A stretch of DNA of 5,606 bases from positions 9,357-14,962 of the forward strand of contig DBXZ01000049.1 of assembly GCA_002309795.1 (NCBI GenBank), given 5' to 3'. The DNA is from Bacteroidales bacterium UBA1199. Its GTDB lineage: Bacteria; Bacteroidota; Bacteroidia; Bacteroidales; UBA932. Shown piece by piece: positions 1 through 5,606 of the stretch; positions within the stretch are counted from its first letter, which is position 1, and each line of letters opens with the position of its first letter. The translations under genes and the position numbers were made by a program. The notes beneath the pieces were generated by a model that did no database searches, was not told the DNA's origin, and worked only from the letters and a program-made list of their open reading frames with translations.

Positions 1-536
1 AGGAAGCCCAGGCGTTCGCCCGCTTCCACGGCGGGGCGGGTGAGGATCAGCCGCTTGACCTCCCGGTTCTTGAGGGCGCGGACGGCGAGGGCGATCGCCG
101 TGTAGGTCTTACCGGTTCCGGCCGGTCCCACGGCAAAGAGCAGGTCGTTCCGGTAGTATTCCCGCACCAGCTTCTTCTGGTTCTTGGTCCGTGCCCGGAT
201 GGCGCGTCCTTCGTTGCTGTAGACGATAATGTGTTCGTTGCCTTCGCTCAGGTCCACCTGGCCCATTTCCGGGTTGCGCGGCGCGCCGTCGCCTTCGAAG
301 AGCGACTCCACGTCGTATTCGGTCAGCGCCGGCTTGGTGGCTTTCAGCCGGCAGAGCGTGTCGAACCGGACTTCAAAGTCGTCCAGGTCGGCCTGGGCGC
401 CCACGAGGGAGATTTCGGAACCGCGGGCCACCGCCTTCACCTTGGGGAAGTGGCTGGCAAAAAGGTCAATCAATTTGTTGTTGACGCCGTAGATGTCGAC
501 GGGGTCAATTTCCTGAAGAAATATTCTTTTGTTCAT
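1..536 (-). CDS. phoH: PhoH family ATPase, N-terminal part (C-terminus beyond the left edge)
   Basis: Cytoplasmic PhoH-like P-loop ATPase; relatives are linked to RNA metabolism and phosphate-starvation responses, but the exact role in Bacteroidota is not settled. I translated 178 complete codons from ATG at 536-534; full-length relatives are roughly 320 residues, so nearly half is missing. Residues 1-100 form the N-terminal region, with the early segment DPVDIYGVNN at 11-20 that resembles Bacteroidales PhoH starts. The Walker A loop GPAGTGKT lies at 137-144, and the conserved stretch LTRPAVEAGERLGF at 165-178. Walker B and sensor motifs are outside the window. The start falls inside the end of the upstream membrane protein gene (32-base overlap, different frame). 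The next in-frame ATG is about 90 codons on and would remove the conserved N-terminus, so the overlap looks real. It is probably cotranscribed with that gene. The family call is secure; the biological role is not. Confidence 0.93.
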   Translation of the reverse strand, partial: MNKRIFLQEIDPVDIYGVNNKLIDLFASHFPKVKAVARGSEISLVGAQADLDDFEVRFDTLCRLKATKPALTEYDVESLFEGDGAPRNPEMGQVDLSEGNEHIIVYSNEGRAIRARTKNQKKLVREYYRNDLLFAVGPAGTGKTYTAIALAVRALKNREVKRLILTRPAVEAGERLGF

Positions 537-1872
537 TGAAGATTCGGATGTTCTCGGTTTCAACGCGGGTGGCGAGCCATTTCTGGATACGGTCCAGTGT
601 GGCTTTGTCCAGGCGGGAGGTGCTGGCAATCACCACAATCACCAGTTCGCGTCCCTCCTGCGAAGTCAGGTCGAATTCGCTGCCTCGTCCCATGCTGAGG
701 GAGATGATTTCAGGGTATTGCGCCTTGAGCTCGCGGGCAATCTGGACCACCGGCAGCTCGCGGCCCTGCAGCGACTTGAGTTCGTCCTGCAGTTTGGTGA
801 TCTCCTTGTCGCGCCGCTGGGTCTCCTGGTCGTTGCGTTCGAAGATGCTTTGGATCAGTTCATTCTCGGAAAGGTCGGTGCGGGCCAGACCGGTTTCCTT
901 GATGATCAGGTGGTCCCGGTCTATCCGGTGGCTCTCCGCCGACCGGTAGAGCAGCTCGCGGTCGTTGGCGGAAAGGGCGGCGCCGGCCATCTGGATGGTG
1001 AGGGTACCCTTGCCGCGGGCAAAGTCGATGTGCGAATCGTAGATATAGGTGCGGTCCAGCGTTTTATTCTCGCGCAGGAAGGCCTTCGCATTCTGGTTGA
1101 AGTTGTTTTCGCCCACTACCTTGACGGCCGAGAAGATACTCGGGATAATGATGATGATCAGGCCGATGATGATGTTCCGTTTGGTCTTGCGGTTCTTGGT
1201 GATATCGGCATAATGGACCACCGGGAAGTGAAGCCACTTGACGGCGAGATAGGTGGCCAGCGCAATGAAGATGCTGTTGATGAAGAAGAGGTAGAGGGCC
1301 CCGAACAGATAGTGCATGTTGAAGGTGGCCAGGCCGTAACCCACCGTGCAGAGGGGCGGCATCAGGGCGGTGGCGATGGCCACGCCGGAGATCACGGTGC
1401 CCTTCTCCTTGCGGGAGGTCTCGATGATGCCGGCCACACCGCCGAAGAGGGCGATCAGCACGTCGTAGATGGTCGGGTTGGTGCGGGCAAGCAGTTCGGT
1501 GGGATTCTCCATCGCCAGCGGGGAGATCAGGAAGTAGGCGCCTGAGACGCAGATACTGATGATGACCATCACCATCAGGTTCTTGAGAGAGTTGCGGATC
1601 AGTTGGGTATCGTTGGTGCCCAGGCCCAGGCCGAATCCCATGATCGGCCCCATCAGCGGGGAGATAAGCATCGCGCCGATGATGACCGGAATGGAATTGA
1701 CGTTCAGGCCGACCGATGCGATGATGATGGCCGTACCCAGAATCCAGACATTCGGTCCGCGGAAGTAGATGCTGCCACGGATGTTCTCCACCGCCGCTTC
1801 CACATCTATATACAAGGAAAGGTTGAGCCGTTCCCGGAACCTTTCCCGGATCGTTTTGAAGTTTATCGCCAT
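505..1872 (-). CDS. DUF389 family polytopic inner-membrane protein
   Basis: Hydrophobic integral membrane protein of the DUF389 (TIGR00341-type) family, whose function is unknown. Residues 1-40 are charged and probably cytoplasmic. About seven hydrophobic segments follow, at roughly 42-58, 60-80, 98-119, 136-153, 158-180, 186-210 and 232-252. The family's signature region is clear: ASVGLNVNSIPVIIGAMLIS at about 52-71, then PLMGPIMG, and a later ALMPPLCTVGYGLA. The last helix has an isoleucine run (IIIGLIIIIIP). Residues 253-455 form a hydrophilic domain, with a charged, probably coiled-coil stretch near 334-370. I chose ATG at 1872-1870 (455 residues); a GTG two codons upstream, at 1878, is the alternative. 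Its 3' end overlaps the phoH start by 32 bases, suggesting cotranscription and coupled translation. It diverges from the lipoprotein gene across an 81-base gap. Any transport or sensing role is only inferred from topology. Confidence 0.93.
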   Translation of the reverse strand: MAINFKTIRERFRERLNLSLYIDVEAAVENIRGSIYFRGPNVWILGTAIIIASVGLNVNSIPVIIGAMLISPLMGPIMGFGLGLGTNDTQLIRNSLKNLMVMVIISICVSGAYFLISPLAMENPTELLARTNPTIYDVLIALFGGVAGIIETSRKEKGTVISGVAIATALMPPLCTVGYGLATFNMHYLFGALYLFFINSIFIALATYLAVKWLHFPVVHYADITKNRKTKRNIIIGLIIIIIPSIFSAVKVVGENNFNQNAKAFLRENKTLDRTYIYDSHIDFARGKGTLTIQMAGAALSANDRELLYRSAESHRIDRDHLIIKETGLARTDLSENELIQSIFERNDQETQRRDKEITKLQDELKSLQGRELPVVQIARELKAQYPEIISLSMGRGSEFDLTSQEGRELVIVVIASTSRLDKATLDRIQKWLATRVETENIRIFNEQKNISSGN

Positions 1873-1892
1873 ACGCACTTCTTTTTGATTTG

Positions 1893-1900
1893 TAAAGATA
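1893..1900 (-). promoter_or_regulatory. Weak candidate -7 element for the DUF389-phoH unit
   Basis: Read on the minus strand, the bases are TATCTTTA, matching five of the six fixed positions of the Bacteroidota -7 element TAnnTTTG. Transcription would begin around 1890, giving a leader of under 20 bases before ATG at 1872. No well-spaced TTTG -33 box is present. A second five-of-six match, AAGATTTG at 1940-1933, is an equal rival. The divergent context demands a promoter somewhere here, but its exact site is uncertain. Confidence 0.3.
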
Positions 1901-1921
1901 CGCTTTTTCTACTTTTTATAC

Positions 1922-1929
1922 TACCTTTG
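1922..1929 (+). promoter_or_regulatory. Candidate Bacteroidota -7 promoter element for the lipoprotein-gcvT-peptidase unit
   Basis: TACCTTTG is an exact match to the -7 consensus TAnnTTTG. It would place the transcription start near 1932, about 21 bases before ATG at 1954. The -33 TTTG box is not clear at the expected distance; only T-rich DNA (1904-1908 and 1913-1917) lies upstream. No other exact match occurs ahead of gcvT or the peptidase, so this promoter may serve all three genes. Confidence 0.55.
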
Positions 1930-1953
1930 TCCCAAATCTTATCCGCAGACCTT

Positions 1954-2457
1954 ATGAAACCGATCCGCATTTTTGCGCTGCTTCTGACAGCCGTCCTGTT
2001 GTTCTCCGGCTGCGACCGGATTCGTTCTATGATGGGCAAGCCCACTTCCAGCGACCTGGAGCGCATTCGCGTCGAGAAAGAGGCTCAGCAAAAAGCCGTA
2101 CGCGACTCGATCGCCCGTGCAGAAGAGGCCGCTGCGCTCGAGGCCCAGGCCGCCGAAGCTGCCCCCGTCAAGACTCCCGCCAAAGCTCCCAAGGCTTCGA
2201 CCGGGAATCTCCACCGTTACTGCGTTATCGTAGGCTCGTACGTCAAGGAATACAATGTCAGGGCAATGACCGCCAAAATGGAAAAGGCGGGCGAGCAGCC
2301 TTTCGTCATCCCGTTCAAAACGGGCTTTACCGGCGTCGCGGTCTACACGACCGACAACTTCCGGGAGGCTTACCGCAAGCTGACCCAGATTATCGCGACC
2401 GGCACGGTTCCCTCCGATACCTGGATCTACGACACCGCCTGGGGGCGTCACAAATAA
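1954..2457 (+). CDS. SPOR-like domain lipoprotein
   Basis: Predicted envelope lipoprotein of 167 residues. Residues 1-19 are a signal peptide with a hydrophobic core and lipobox LFSGC, so Cys20 would be lipidated after signal peptidase II cleavage. Residues 32-70 are charged and alanine/glutamate-rich, probably helical; 70-83 form a Pro/Ala/Lys linker. Residues 88-150 resemble a SPOR domain: YCVIVGSYVKEYNVRAM, a central KMEKAGEQPFVIP and a later REAYRKLTQI. Such domains typically bind glycan strands of peptidoglycan stripped of stem peptides. No acidic surface-export signal follows Cys20 (next residues DRIRSM), so a periplasm-facing protein is likelier than a surface one; that is inference. 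The open frame continues upstream to 1603, but the signal peptide and promoter fix the start at 1954. gcvT begins 28 bases after the stop with no terminator between. Lipoprotein status is well supported; the SPOR assignment is moderately so. Confidence 0.87.
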   Translation: MKPIRIFALLLTAVLLFSGCDRIRSMMGKPTSSDLERIRVEKEAQQKAVRDSIARAEEAAALEAQAAEAAPVKTPAKAPKASTGNLHRYCVIVGSYVKEYNVRAMTAKMEKAGEQPFVIPFKTGFTGVAVYTTDNFREAYRKLTQIIATGTVPSDTWIYDTAWGRHK

Positions 2458-2485
2458 CCGAAATTTCCTATTAAACCAACAATAA

Positions 2486-3592
2486 ATGAAAAACACCGTA
2501 TTTACCGAAAAGCATATCGCGCTCGGCGCCAAGATGGCTCCGTTTGCAGGGTATAATATGCCGATCCAGTACACCGGCATCAACGAAGAACACGCAGTGG
2601 TCCGCGAAGGCGTGGGCGTCTTCGACGTCTCGCACATGGGCGAAATCTGGGTGACCGGCCCCAAGGCGCTGGCTTTCCTCCAGTATGTCTCCACCAACGA
2701 CGTAGCTGCTCTCTTCCCCGGTAAGGCACAGTACACCTGCTTCCCGAACGGCAAGGGCGGTATCGTGGACGACTTTATCGTCTACTGCTTCAACACGGAG
2801 AAATACCTGCTCGCAGTCAATGCGGCAAATATCGAGAAGGACTGGAACCACCTCTGCTCCCATGCTCCTAAGTTCGGCATCGAGATCGGCAAAGATCTCC
2901 GCAACCTCTCCGACGAGACCTGCCAGCTCGCTGTCCAGGGCCCGAAGGCAATGGAGGTGATGCAGAAACTCTGCGAAGAGAACATCATGGACATGGAGTA
3001 CTACACTTTCAAGGAACTGAAGGTGGCCGGCATTCCCAACGTGATTCTCTCCACCACCGGTTATACGGGCAGCGGCGGATGCGAGGTCTATGCACCCAAC
3101 GCAGCCGGTGACAAGCTCTGGAAGGCAGTCTTCGAGGCGGGTGAACCCTACGGCATCAAGCCGATCGGCCTCGGCGCCCGCGACACCCTCCGCCTGGAGA
3201 TGGGTTTCTGCCTCTACGGCAACGATATCGACGACACCACTTCGCCCATCGAGGCAGGCCTGGGCTGGATCACCAAGTTCAACGACGTCAAAGGCGCATT
3301 CGTCGACAGCGAATTCCTCGCAGCCCAGAAGGCAGAGGGCGTGAAGCGCAAACTCGTCGGCTTCGAACTGATCGACAAGGGTATCGCCCGTCACGAAATG
3401 CCCATCTGCGACGCAGAAGGCCACCAGATCGGTCACGTCACCTCCGGTACCATGGGCCCGACCGTCAAGAAGGCGATTGGCATGGGTTATGTAGATGTAC
3501 CGTTCAACAAAACGGATACTGAAATCTACATCGACGTCCGCGGCCGCCTGTTGAAGGCCAAAGTCGTGAAGATGCCTTTCTACAAGAAGTAA
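2486..3592 (+). CDS. gcvT: Aminomethyltransferase (glycine cleavage system T-protein)
   Basis: Cytoplasmic T-protein of the glycine cleavage system. It takes the aminomethyl group carried on lipoyl-H-protein, releases ammonia and passes the one-carbon unit to tetrahydrofolate, giving 5,10-methylenetetrahydrofolate. The 368 residues match the usual family length (about 360-375), so the gene is complete. Visible hallmarks are [10 protein letters not shown] at 20-29, [10 protein letters not shown] at 44-53, [10 protein letters not shown] at 91-100 (the aspartate pair in the catalytic region), the GYTG loop at 192-195, and [20 protein letters not shown] at 228-247. The C-terminal barrel domain contains [10 protein letters not shown] at 317-326. 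The glutamate that often follows GYTG is serine here; Bacteroides-type proteins also vary at this site, so this looks like lineage variation. It lies 28 bases after the lipoprotein gene, and its stop codon shares one base with the next start. Genes for the P- and H-proteins are not in the window. Confidence 0.98.
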   Translation: MKNTVFTEKHIALGAKMAPFAGYNMPIQYTGINEEHAVVREGVGVFDVSHMGEIWVTGPKALAFLQYVSTNDVAALFPGKAQYTCFPNGKGGIVDDFIVYCFNTEKYLLAVNAANIEKDWNHLCSHAPKFGIEIGKDLRNLSDETCQLAVQGPKAMEVMQKLCEENIMDMEYYTFKELKVAGIPNVILSTTGYTGSGGCEVYAPNAAGDKLWKAVFEAGEPYGIKPIGLGARDTLRLEMGFCLYGNDIDDTTSPIEAGLGWITKFNDVKGAFVDSEFLAAQKAEGVKRKLVGFELIDKGIARHEMPICDAEGHQIGHVTSGTMGPTVKKAIGMGYVDVPFNKTDTEIYIDVRGRLLKAKVVKMPFYKK

Positions 3593-4878
3593 TGTTTCGC
3601 AAAAGTGCGATAACCCTCGTAATTCTGTTTTGTGCAGCGGCCCTGGTCGCTGCACAAAATTTTAACGTGGAGCCCGCCCTGCGCCGCCACGTGGCCTATC
3701 TGTGTGCTGAAGAACTGCAGGGCCGGCAGGCCGGATCGCCCGGAGAGTCGCTGGCCGCCGATTACATCTACCGCGCCCTGCGCGACGCCGGTCTCCAGAT
3801 GCTCTGCGACGAGTCCGGTCAGGATTTTTCGATTGCCGATTCCACCGCTACGCTTCACTCCTGCAACATCGTGGGTATCGTGGAGGGATACGACCGCCGG
3901 CTGCGAAACGAATATATCGTGGTAGGTGCGCACATGGACGGCATGGGTGCGCTGTCGGTCACGGTGAACGGCCGCCGGCAGACGCGCATCTATCCGGGTG
4001 CCGACGACAACGCCTCCGGCGTGGCCACGCTGATCGAGCTCTCCCGGCTCGTGGCGGCAAATAGCTGGATGTTCCCGCGTTCGGTGGTTTTTGCGGCCTT
4101 CGGGGCAGGGGAGTGCGGTACGGCAGGATCCTGGTATTTTGCCAACCGTGCCTTCAGCGAGATCGGCTCCGTCCGGGCCATGGTGAACCTGGATATGCTG
4201 GGTCGCGGCAACGCGCAGTATCCCTTTTCCGTCTATTCCTCGCTGCCCAAACAAAAGGCTGACACGCTGCTCAGCCGGACGCTGGAGCATCAGCCGGCCG
4301 TACGTCCGGCACCTTTCAACGGCACCCTGCAAACCTCCGACCACCTGCCGTTCTACCAGCAGGAGATTCCGGTATTTGTCTTCACCACCGGCAAGACGCG
4401 CGAGTACCGGACCGTTTCCGATACGCCCGGACTGATTCTTTATAAGAATATGGAGCGGCAGTGCAATTATCTGTTCAACTTCCTGTTGACGGTTGCCTCC
4501 GCGCCCGCCGCGCAGCTGGAGAACCGGCAGGCAGCTCCTTCGGGTGAGACGCTCTATCCCGCTGCCGACTGCGACGTCCGTCCGCAGTTCTTCCATGCGG
4601 ACGAGCGCCATTTCCTGAAGAGTTGGGTCTACAAGTACCTCCGCTATCCGCAGGAGGCTGTTTCAGAAGGCATTCAGGGCCGCGTCTCCGTAGGTTTCGT
4701 GGTAGAAAAAGACGGTAGCGTTTCCAACGTGGAGGTGGTTACCGGCGTTGATCCGCTGCTCGACGCAGAGGCCGTCCGGGTCGTCTCCGCATCGCCCAAA
4801 TGGATTCCCGGCAAGATCGCCGGCCGTCCCGTCCGCACCCGCCTCGTCCTCCCCATCGAATTCCGCCTGACCCGTTAG
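3592..4878 (+). CDS. Secreted M28-family peptidase fused to a TonB C-terminal domain
   Basis: Predicted exported protein of 428 residues. A signal peptide spans about 1-21 (hydrophobic core, cleavage near VAA|Q); no lipobox was seen. Residues 30-300 form an M28 metallopeptidase domain, a family of zinc aminopeptidases and carboxypeptidases. Expected metal ligands are His114 in GAHMDGMG (with Asp116), an Asp in GADDNASG at 136-143, Glu174, Asp201 in NLDMLGR, and His251 in SDHLPFY. The usual adjacent Glu-Glu pair reads Gly173-Glu174 (FGAGECGTAGS), so the residue expected to be the general base is missing. A linker near 302-335 leads to a TonB C-terminal domain at about 336-428: YPQEAVSEGIQGRVSVGFVV, then LDAEAVRVV and PKWIPGK. 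The start overlaps the gcvT stop (TAATG), suggesting coupled translation. Domain calls are firm. Whether the protein is catalytic, and what the TonB-like domain contacts, are unknown. Confidence 0.92.
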   Translation: MFRKSAITLVILFCAAALVAAQNFNVEPALRRHVAYLCAEELQGRQAGSPGESLAADYIYRALRDAGLQMLCDESGQDFSIADSTATLHSCNIVGIVEGYDRRLRNEYIVVGAHMDGMGALSVTVNGRRQTRIYPGADDNASGVATLIELSRLVAANSWMFPRSVVFAAFGAGECGTAGSWYFANRAFSEIGSVRAMVNLDMLGRGNAQYPFSVYSSLPKQKADTLLSRTLEHQPAVRPAPFNGTLQTSDHLPFYQQEIPVFVFTTGKTREYRTVSDTPGLILYKNMERQCNYLFNFLLTVASAPAAQLENRQAAPSGETLYPAADCDVRPQFFHADERHFLKSWVYKYLRYPQEAVSEGIQGRVSVGFVVEKDGSVSNVEVVTGVDPLLDAEAVRVVSASPKWIPGKIAGRPVRTRLVLPIEFRLTR

Positions 4879-4894
4879 CAGGTCTTTGGGAAAA

Positions 4895-5263
4895 CTATTT
4901 CCAGAAGCAGAAGATGACTGCGGCTACCAGGCAGAGGAAGGCGGCGAAGTGGTTCCAGTGGATGGGTTCGCCCTTGAAGACGAAGGTGACGATGAGGGTG
5001 AAGACCGTCAGGGAGATGACCTCCTGAATGATTTTGAGCTGCATCAGCGAGTAGGGGCCGCCGTTGATGGAAGAGCCCATCCGGTTGGCCGGAATCATAA
5101 AAAGATACTCGAAGAAAGCCAGGCCCCAGGAGGCGACGATGACCAGAATCAGCGGCCAGTCACGACCGATATTCATCTGGCTGAGTTTGAGCTGGCCGTA
5201 CCAGGCGAACGTCATGAAAACGTTCGAAACGACGAGCAGCAAGACGGTCCAAATTCCCTGCAT
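4895..5263 (-). CDS. DUF486 (DMT-like) small four-helix membrane protein
   Basis: Small inner-membrane protein of 122 residues, complete for the DUF486 family, whose members resemble half-size drug/metabolite transporters. Four hydrophobic segments are seen at about 4-21, 36-57, 77-97 and 103-121. Family-like features are the opening VSNVFMTFAWYGQLK at 12-26 and FEYLFMIPANRMG at 51-63, followed by a short polar loop and YSLMQLKIIQE at 71-81. Proteins of this size usually work as dimers, but substrate and function are unknown. It converges on the M28-TonB_C gene, with 16 bases between the two stop codons, and diverges from leuS across 86 bases that contain an exact -7 promoter match on its strand. 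It appears to be transcribed alone. The family call is confident; transport activity is not shown by the sequence. Confidence 0.92.
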   Translation of the reverse strand: MQGIWTVLLLVVSNVFMTFAWYGQLKLSQMNIGRDWPLILVIVASWGLAFFEYLFMIPANRMGSSINGGPYSLMQLKIIQEVISLTVFTLIVTFVFKGEPIHWNHFAAFLCLVAAVIFCFWK

Positions 5264-5286
5264 AGACAGAAGTGTTTTTCAGGCCG

Positions 5287-5294
5287 CAAAGGTA
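5287..5294 (-). promoter_or_regulatory. Candidate Bacteroidota -7 promoter element for the DUF486 gene
   Basis: On the minus strand the bases are TACCTTTG, an exact match to TAnnTTTG and identical to the element ahead of the lipoprotein gene. Transcription would start near 5284, about 20 bases before ATG at 5263. No convincing TTTG -33 box is seen at the expected spacing. Confidence 0.5.
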
Positions 5295-5307
5295 ACCAAA
5301 AAAGTGC

Positions 5308-5315
5308 TACATTTG
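5308..5315 (+). promoter_or_regulatory. Candidate Bacteroidota -7 promoter element for leuS
   Basis: TACATTTG matches TAnnTTTG exactly and would start transcription near 5318, leaving a leader of about 32 bases before the leuS ATG at 5350. That leader is too short for a T-box or a large attenuator. The -33 region of this promoter would fall on the -7 element of the opposing DUF486 promoter; no clear TTTG box is present there. Confidence 0.5.
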
Positions 5316-5320
5316 CAGGT

Positions 5321-5330
5321 TGTACGTACA
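5321..5330. repeat. Perfect 10-base palindrome at the predicted leuS transcription start
   Basis: TGTACGTACA reads the same on both strands. It sits just downstream of the leuS -7 element, covering about +3 to +12 of the predicted transcript. With no loop it cannot form a useful RNA hairpin, so if functional it would more likely be a small protein-binding site. A chance occurrence is quite possible. Confidence 0.3.
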
Positions 5331-5349
5331 CTTTACACCTTTCATCAGG

Positions 5350-5606
5350 ATGGAATACAATTTCAAGGAAATCGAGAAGAAATGGCAGGCCTACTGGGCT
5401 GACCACCAGACCTTCCGCGTAGAGACCGACCCTTCCAAACCCAAATATTACGTGCTGGACATGTTTCCGTATCCCTCCGGGGCCGGACTGCATGTGGGCC
5501 ATCCGCTGGGTTATATCGCCAGCGATATCTACAGCCGCTACAAACGGCTGAAGGGCTTCAACGTCCTGCACCCGATGGGCTATGACGCATTCGGTCTTCC
5601 CGCCGA
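5350..5606 (+). CDS. leuS: Leucyl-tRNA synthetase, N-terminal part (cut by the right edge)
   Basis: Class I aminoacyl-tRNA synthetase that activates leucine with ATP and charges it onto tRNA-Leu in the cytoplasm. Eighty-five complete codons are present of about 900 or more expected. The N-terminus [16 protein letters not shown] at 1-16 is typical of the bacterial enzyme. The catalytic-domain signature follows: [20 protein letters not shown] at 36-55, with the class I HIGH motif as HVGH at 48-51, then [20 protein letters not shown] at 58-77 and YDAFGLPA at 78-85. The editing domain, KMSKS loop and anticodon-binding domain lie outside the window. The ATG start fits the family and lies about 32 bases after the predicted transcription start. 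The gene diverges from the DUF486 gene; downstream neighbours cannot be seen. Confidence 0.98.
   Translation, partial: MEYNFKEIEKKWQAYWADHQTFRVETDPSKPKYYVLDMFPYPSGAGLHVGHPLGYIASDIYSRYKRLKGFNVLHPMGYDAFGLPA

Noticed and set aside
1139..1180. GAT-rich repeat-like run within the DUF389 gene, considered as a microsatellite or phase-variable tract
   Set aside because: On the coding strand it simply encodes isoleucine-rich sequence of the last membrane helix, with mixed codons and interruptions, so there is no uniform repeat unit.
529..1545. A 338-codon plus-strand open frame antisense to the DUF389 gene
   Set aside because: The minus-strand product has clear membrane segments and family motifs. 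The plus-strand translation is low-complexity, rich in Gly, Asp and His, and matches nothing I recognise.
1603..1953. Upstream extension of the lipoprotein reading frame, which stays open back to 1603
   Set aside because: The extension overlaps the DUF389 gene and would bury the signal peptide and lipobox internally. The -7 element at 1922-1929 also places transcription start after it.
3053..3085. Serine instead of glutamate after the GYTG motif of GcvT, considered as a sign of altered function
   Set aside because: As I recall the family, Bacteroidales T-proteins commonly have a small residue here, and all other hallmark segments are intact. It looks like lineage variation.
2471..3655. A 394-codon open frame on the minus strand, antisense to gcvT
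   Set aside because: gcvT is unmistakable on the plus strand. The antisense translation is rich in His, Asp, Val and Leu without any recognisable motif, as expected from the complement of a GC-biased gene.
3580..4611. A 343-codon minus-strand open frame antisense to the M28 domain
   Set aside because: It is a shadow of the real gene; no signal peptide, motif or plausible promoter supports it.
4876..4910. Bidirectional intrinsic terminator between the convergent genes
   Set aside because: The stem is short and imperfect and no T-tract follows on either strand, so I do not annotate it as a terminator.
5212..5571. A 119-codon minus-strand open frame across the leuS start and promoter gap
   Set aside because: It runs antisense to the highly conserved LeuS N-terminus and over the end of the DUF486 gene, and it shows no protein features of its own.

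Overview
The window looks like chromosomal DNA from a fairly GC-rich member of the Bacteroidota, most likely the order Bacteroidales. Three things point there. The GcvT and LeuS sequences resemble Bacteroidales versions. Genes lack clear Shine-Dalgarno sequences. Both divergent intergenic gaps carry exact matches to the Bacteroidota -7 promoter element TAnnTTTG. A genus such as Alistipes would fit the base composition, but I cannot establish it. No mobile element, RNA gene, CRISPR array or sign of recent transfer was seen. Coding density is very high: seven protein genes, two of them cut by the window edges, and no gene-free stretch longer than about 90 bases.

Layout, left to right. Positions 1-1872, minus strand: a two-gene unit in which a DUF389 polytopic membrane protein (505-1872) is followed by a PhoH-family ATPase (starts at 536, runs off the left edge). 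The two overlap by 32 bases. Positions 1873-1953: a short divergent promoter region. Positions 1954-4878, plus strand: a probable three-gene unit made of a SPOR-like lipoprotein, gcvT (glycine cleavage T-protein), and a secreted M28-family peptidase fused to a TonB C-terminal domain. The last two share one base (TAATG). Positions 4895-5263, minus strand: a small four-helix DUF486 membrane protein that converges on the peptidase gene. Positions 5264-5349: a second divergent promoter region. From 5350 to the right edge, plus strand: the first 85 codons of leuS.

The genes do not form one obvious pathway. GcvT and LeuS are housekeeping enzymes of one-carbon metabolism and translation. PhoH is a cytoplasmic nucleotide-binding protein linked in other bacteria to RNA metabolism. 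The lipoprotein and the M28-TonB_C protein are envelope proteins. I see no dedicated new system such as a defence or secretion locus. The most unusual item is the M28-TonB_C protein (3592-4878). It joins two domains not normally paired. It also keeps all five expected zinc ligands while having glycine where the family has its catalytic glutamate, so it may be an inactive or repurposed peptidase.
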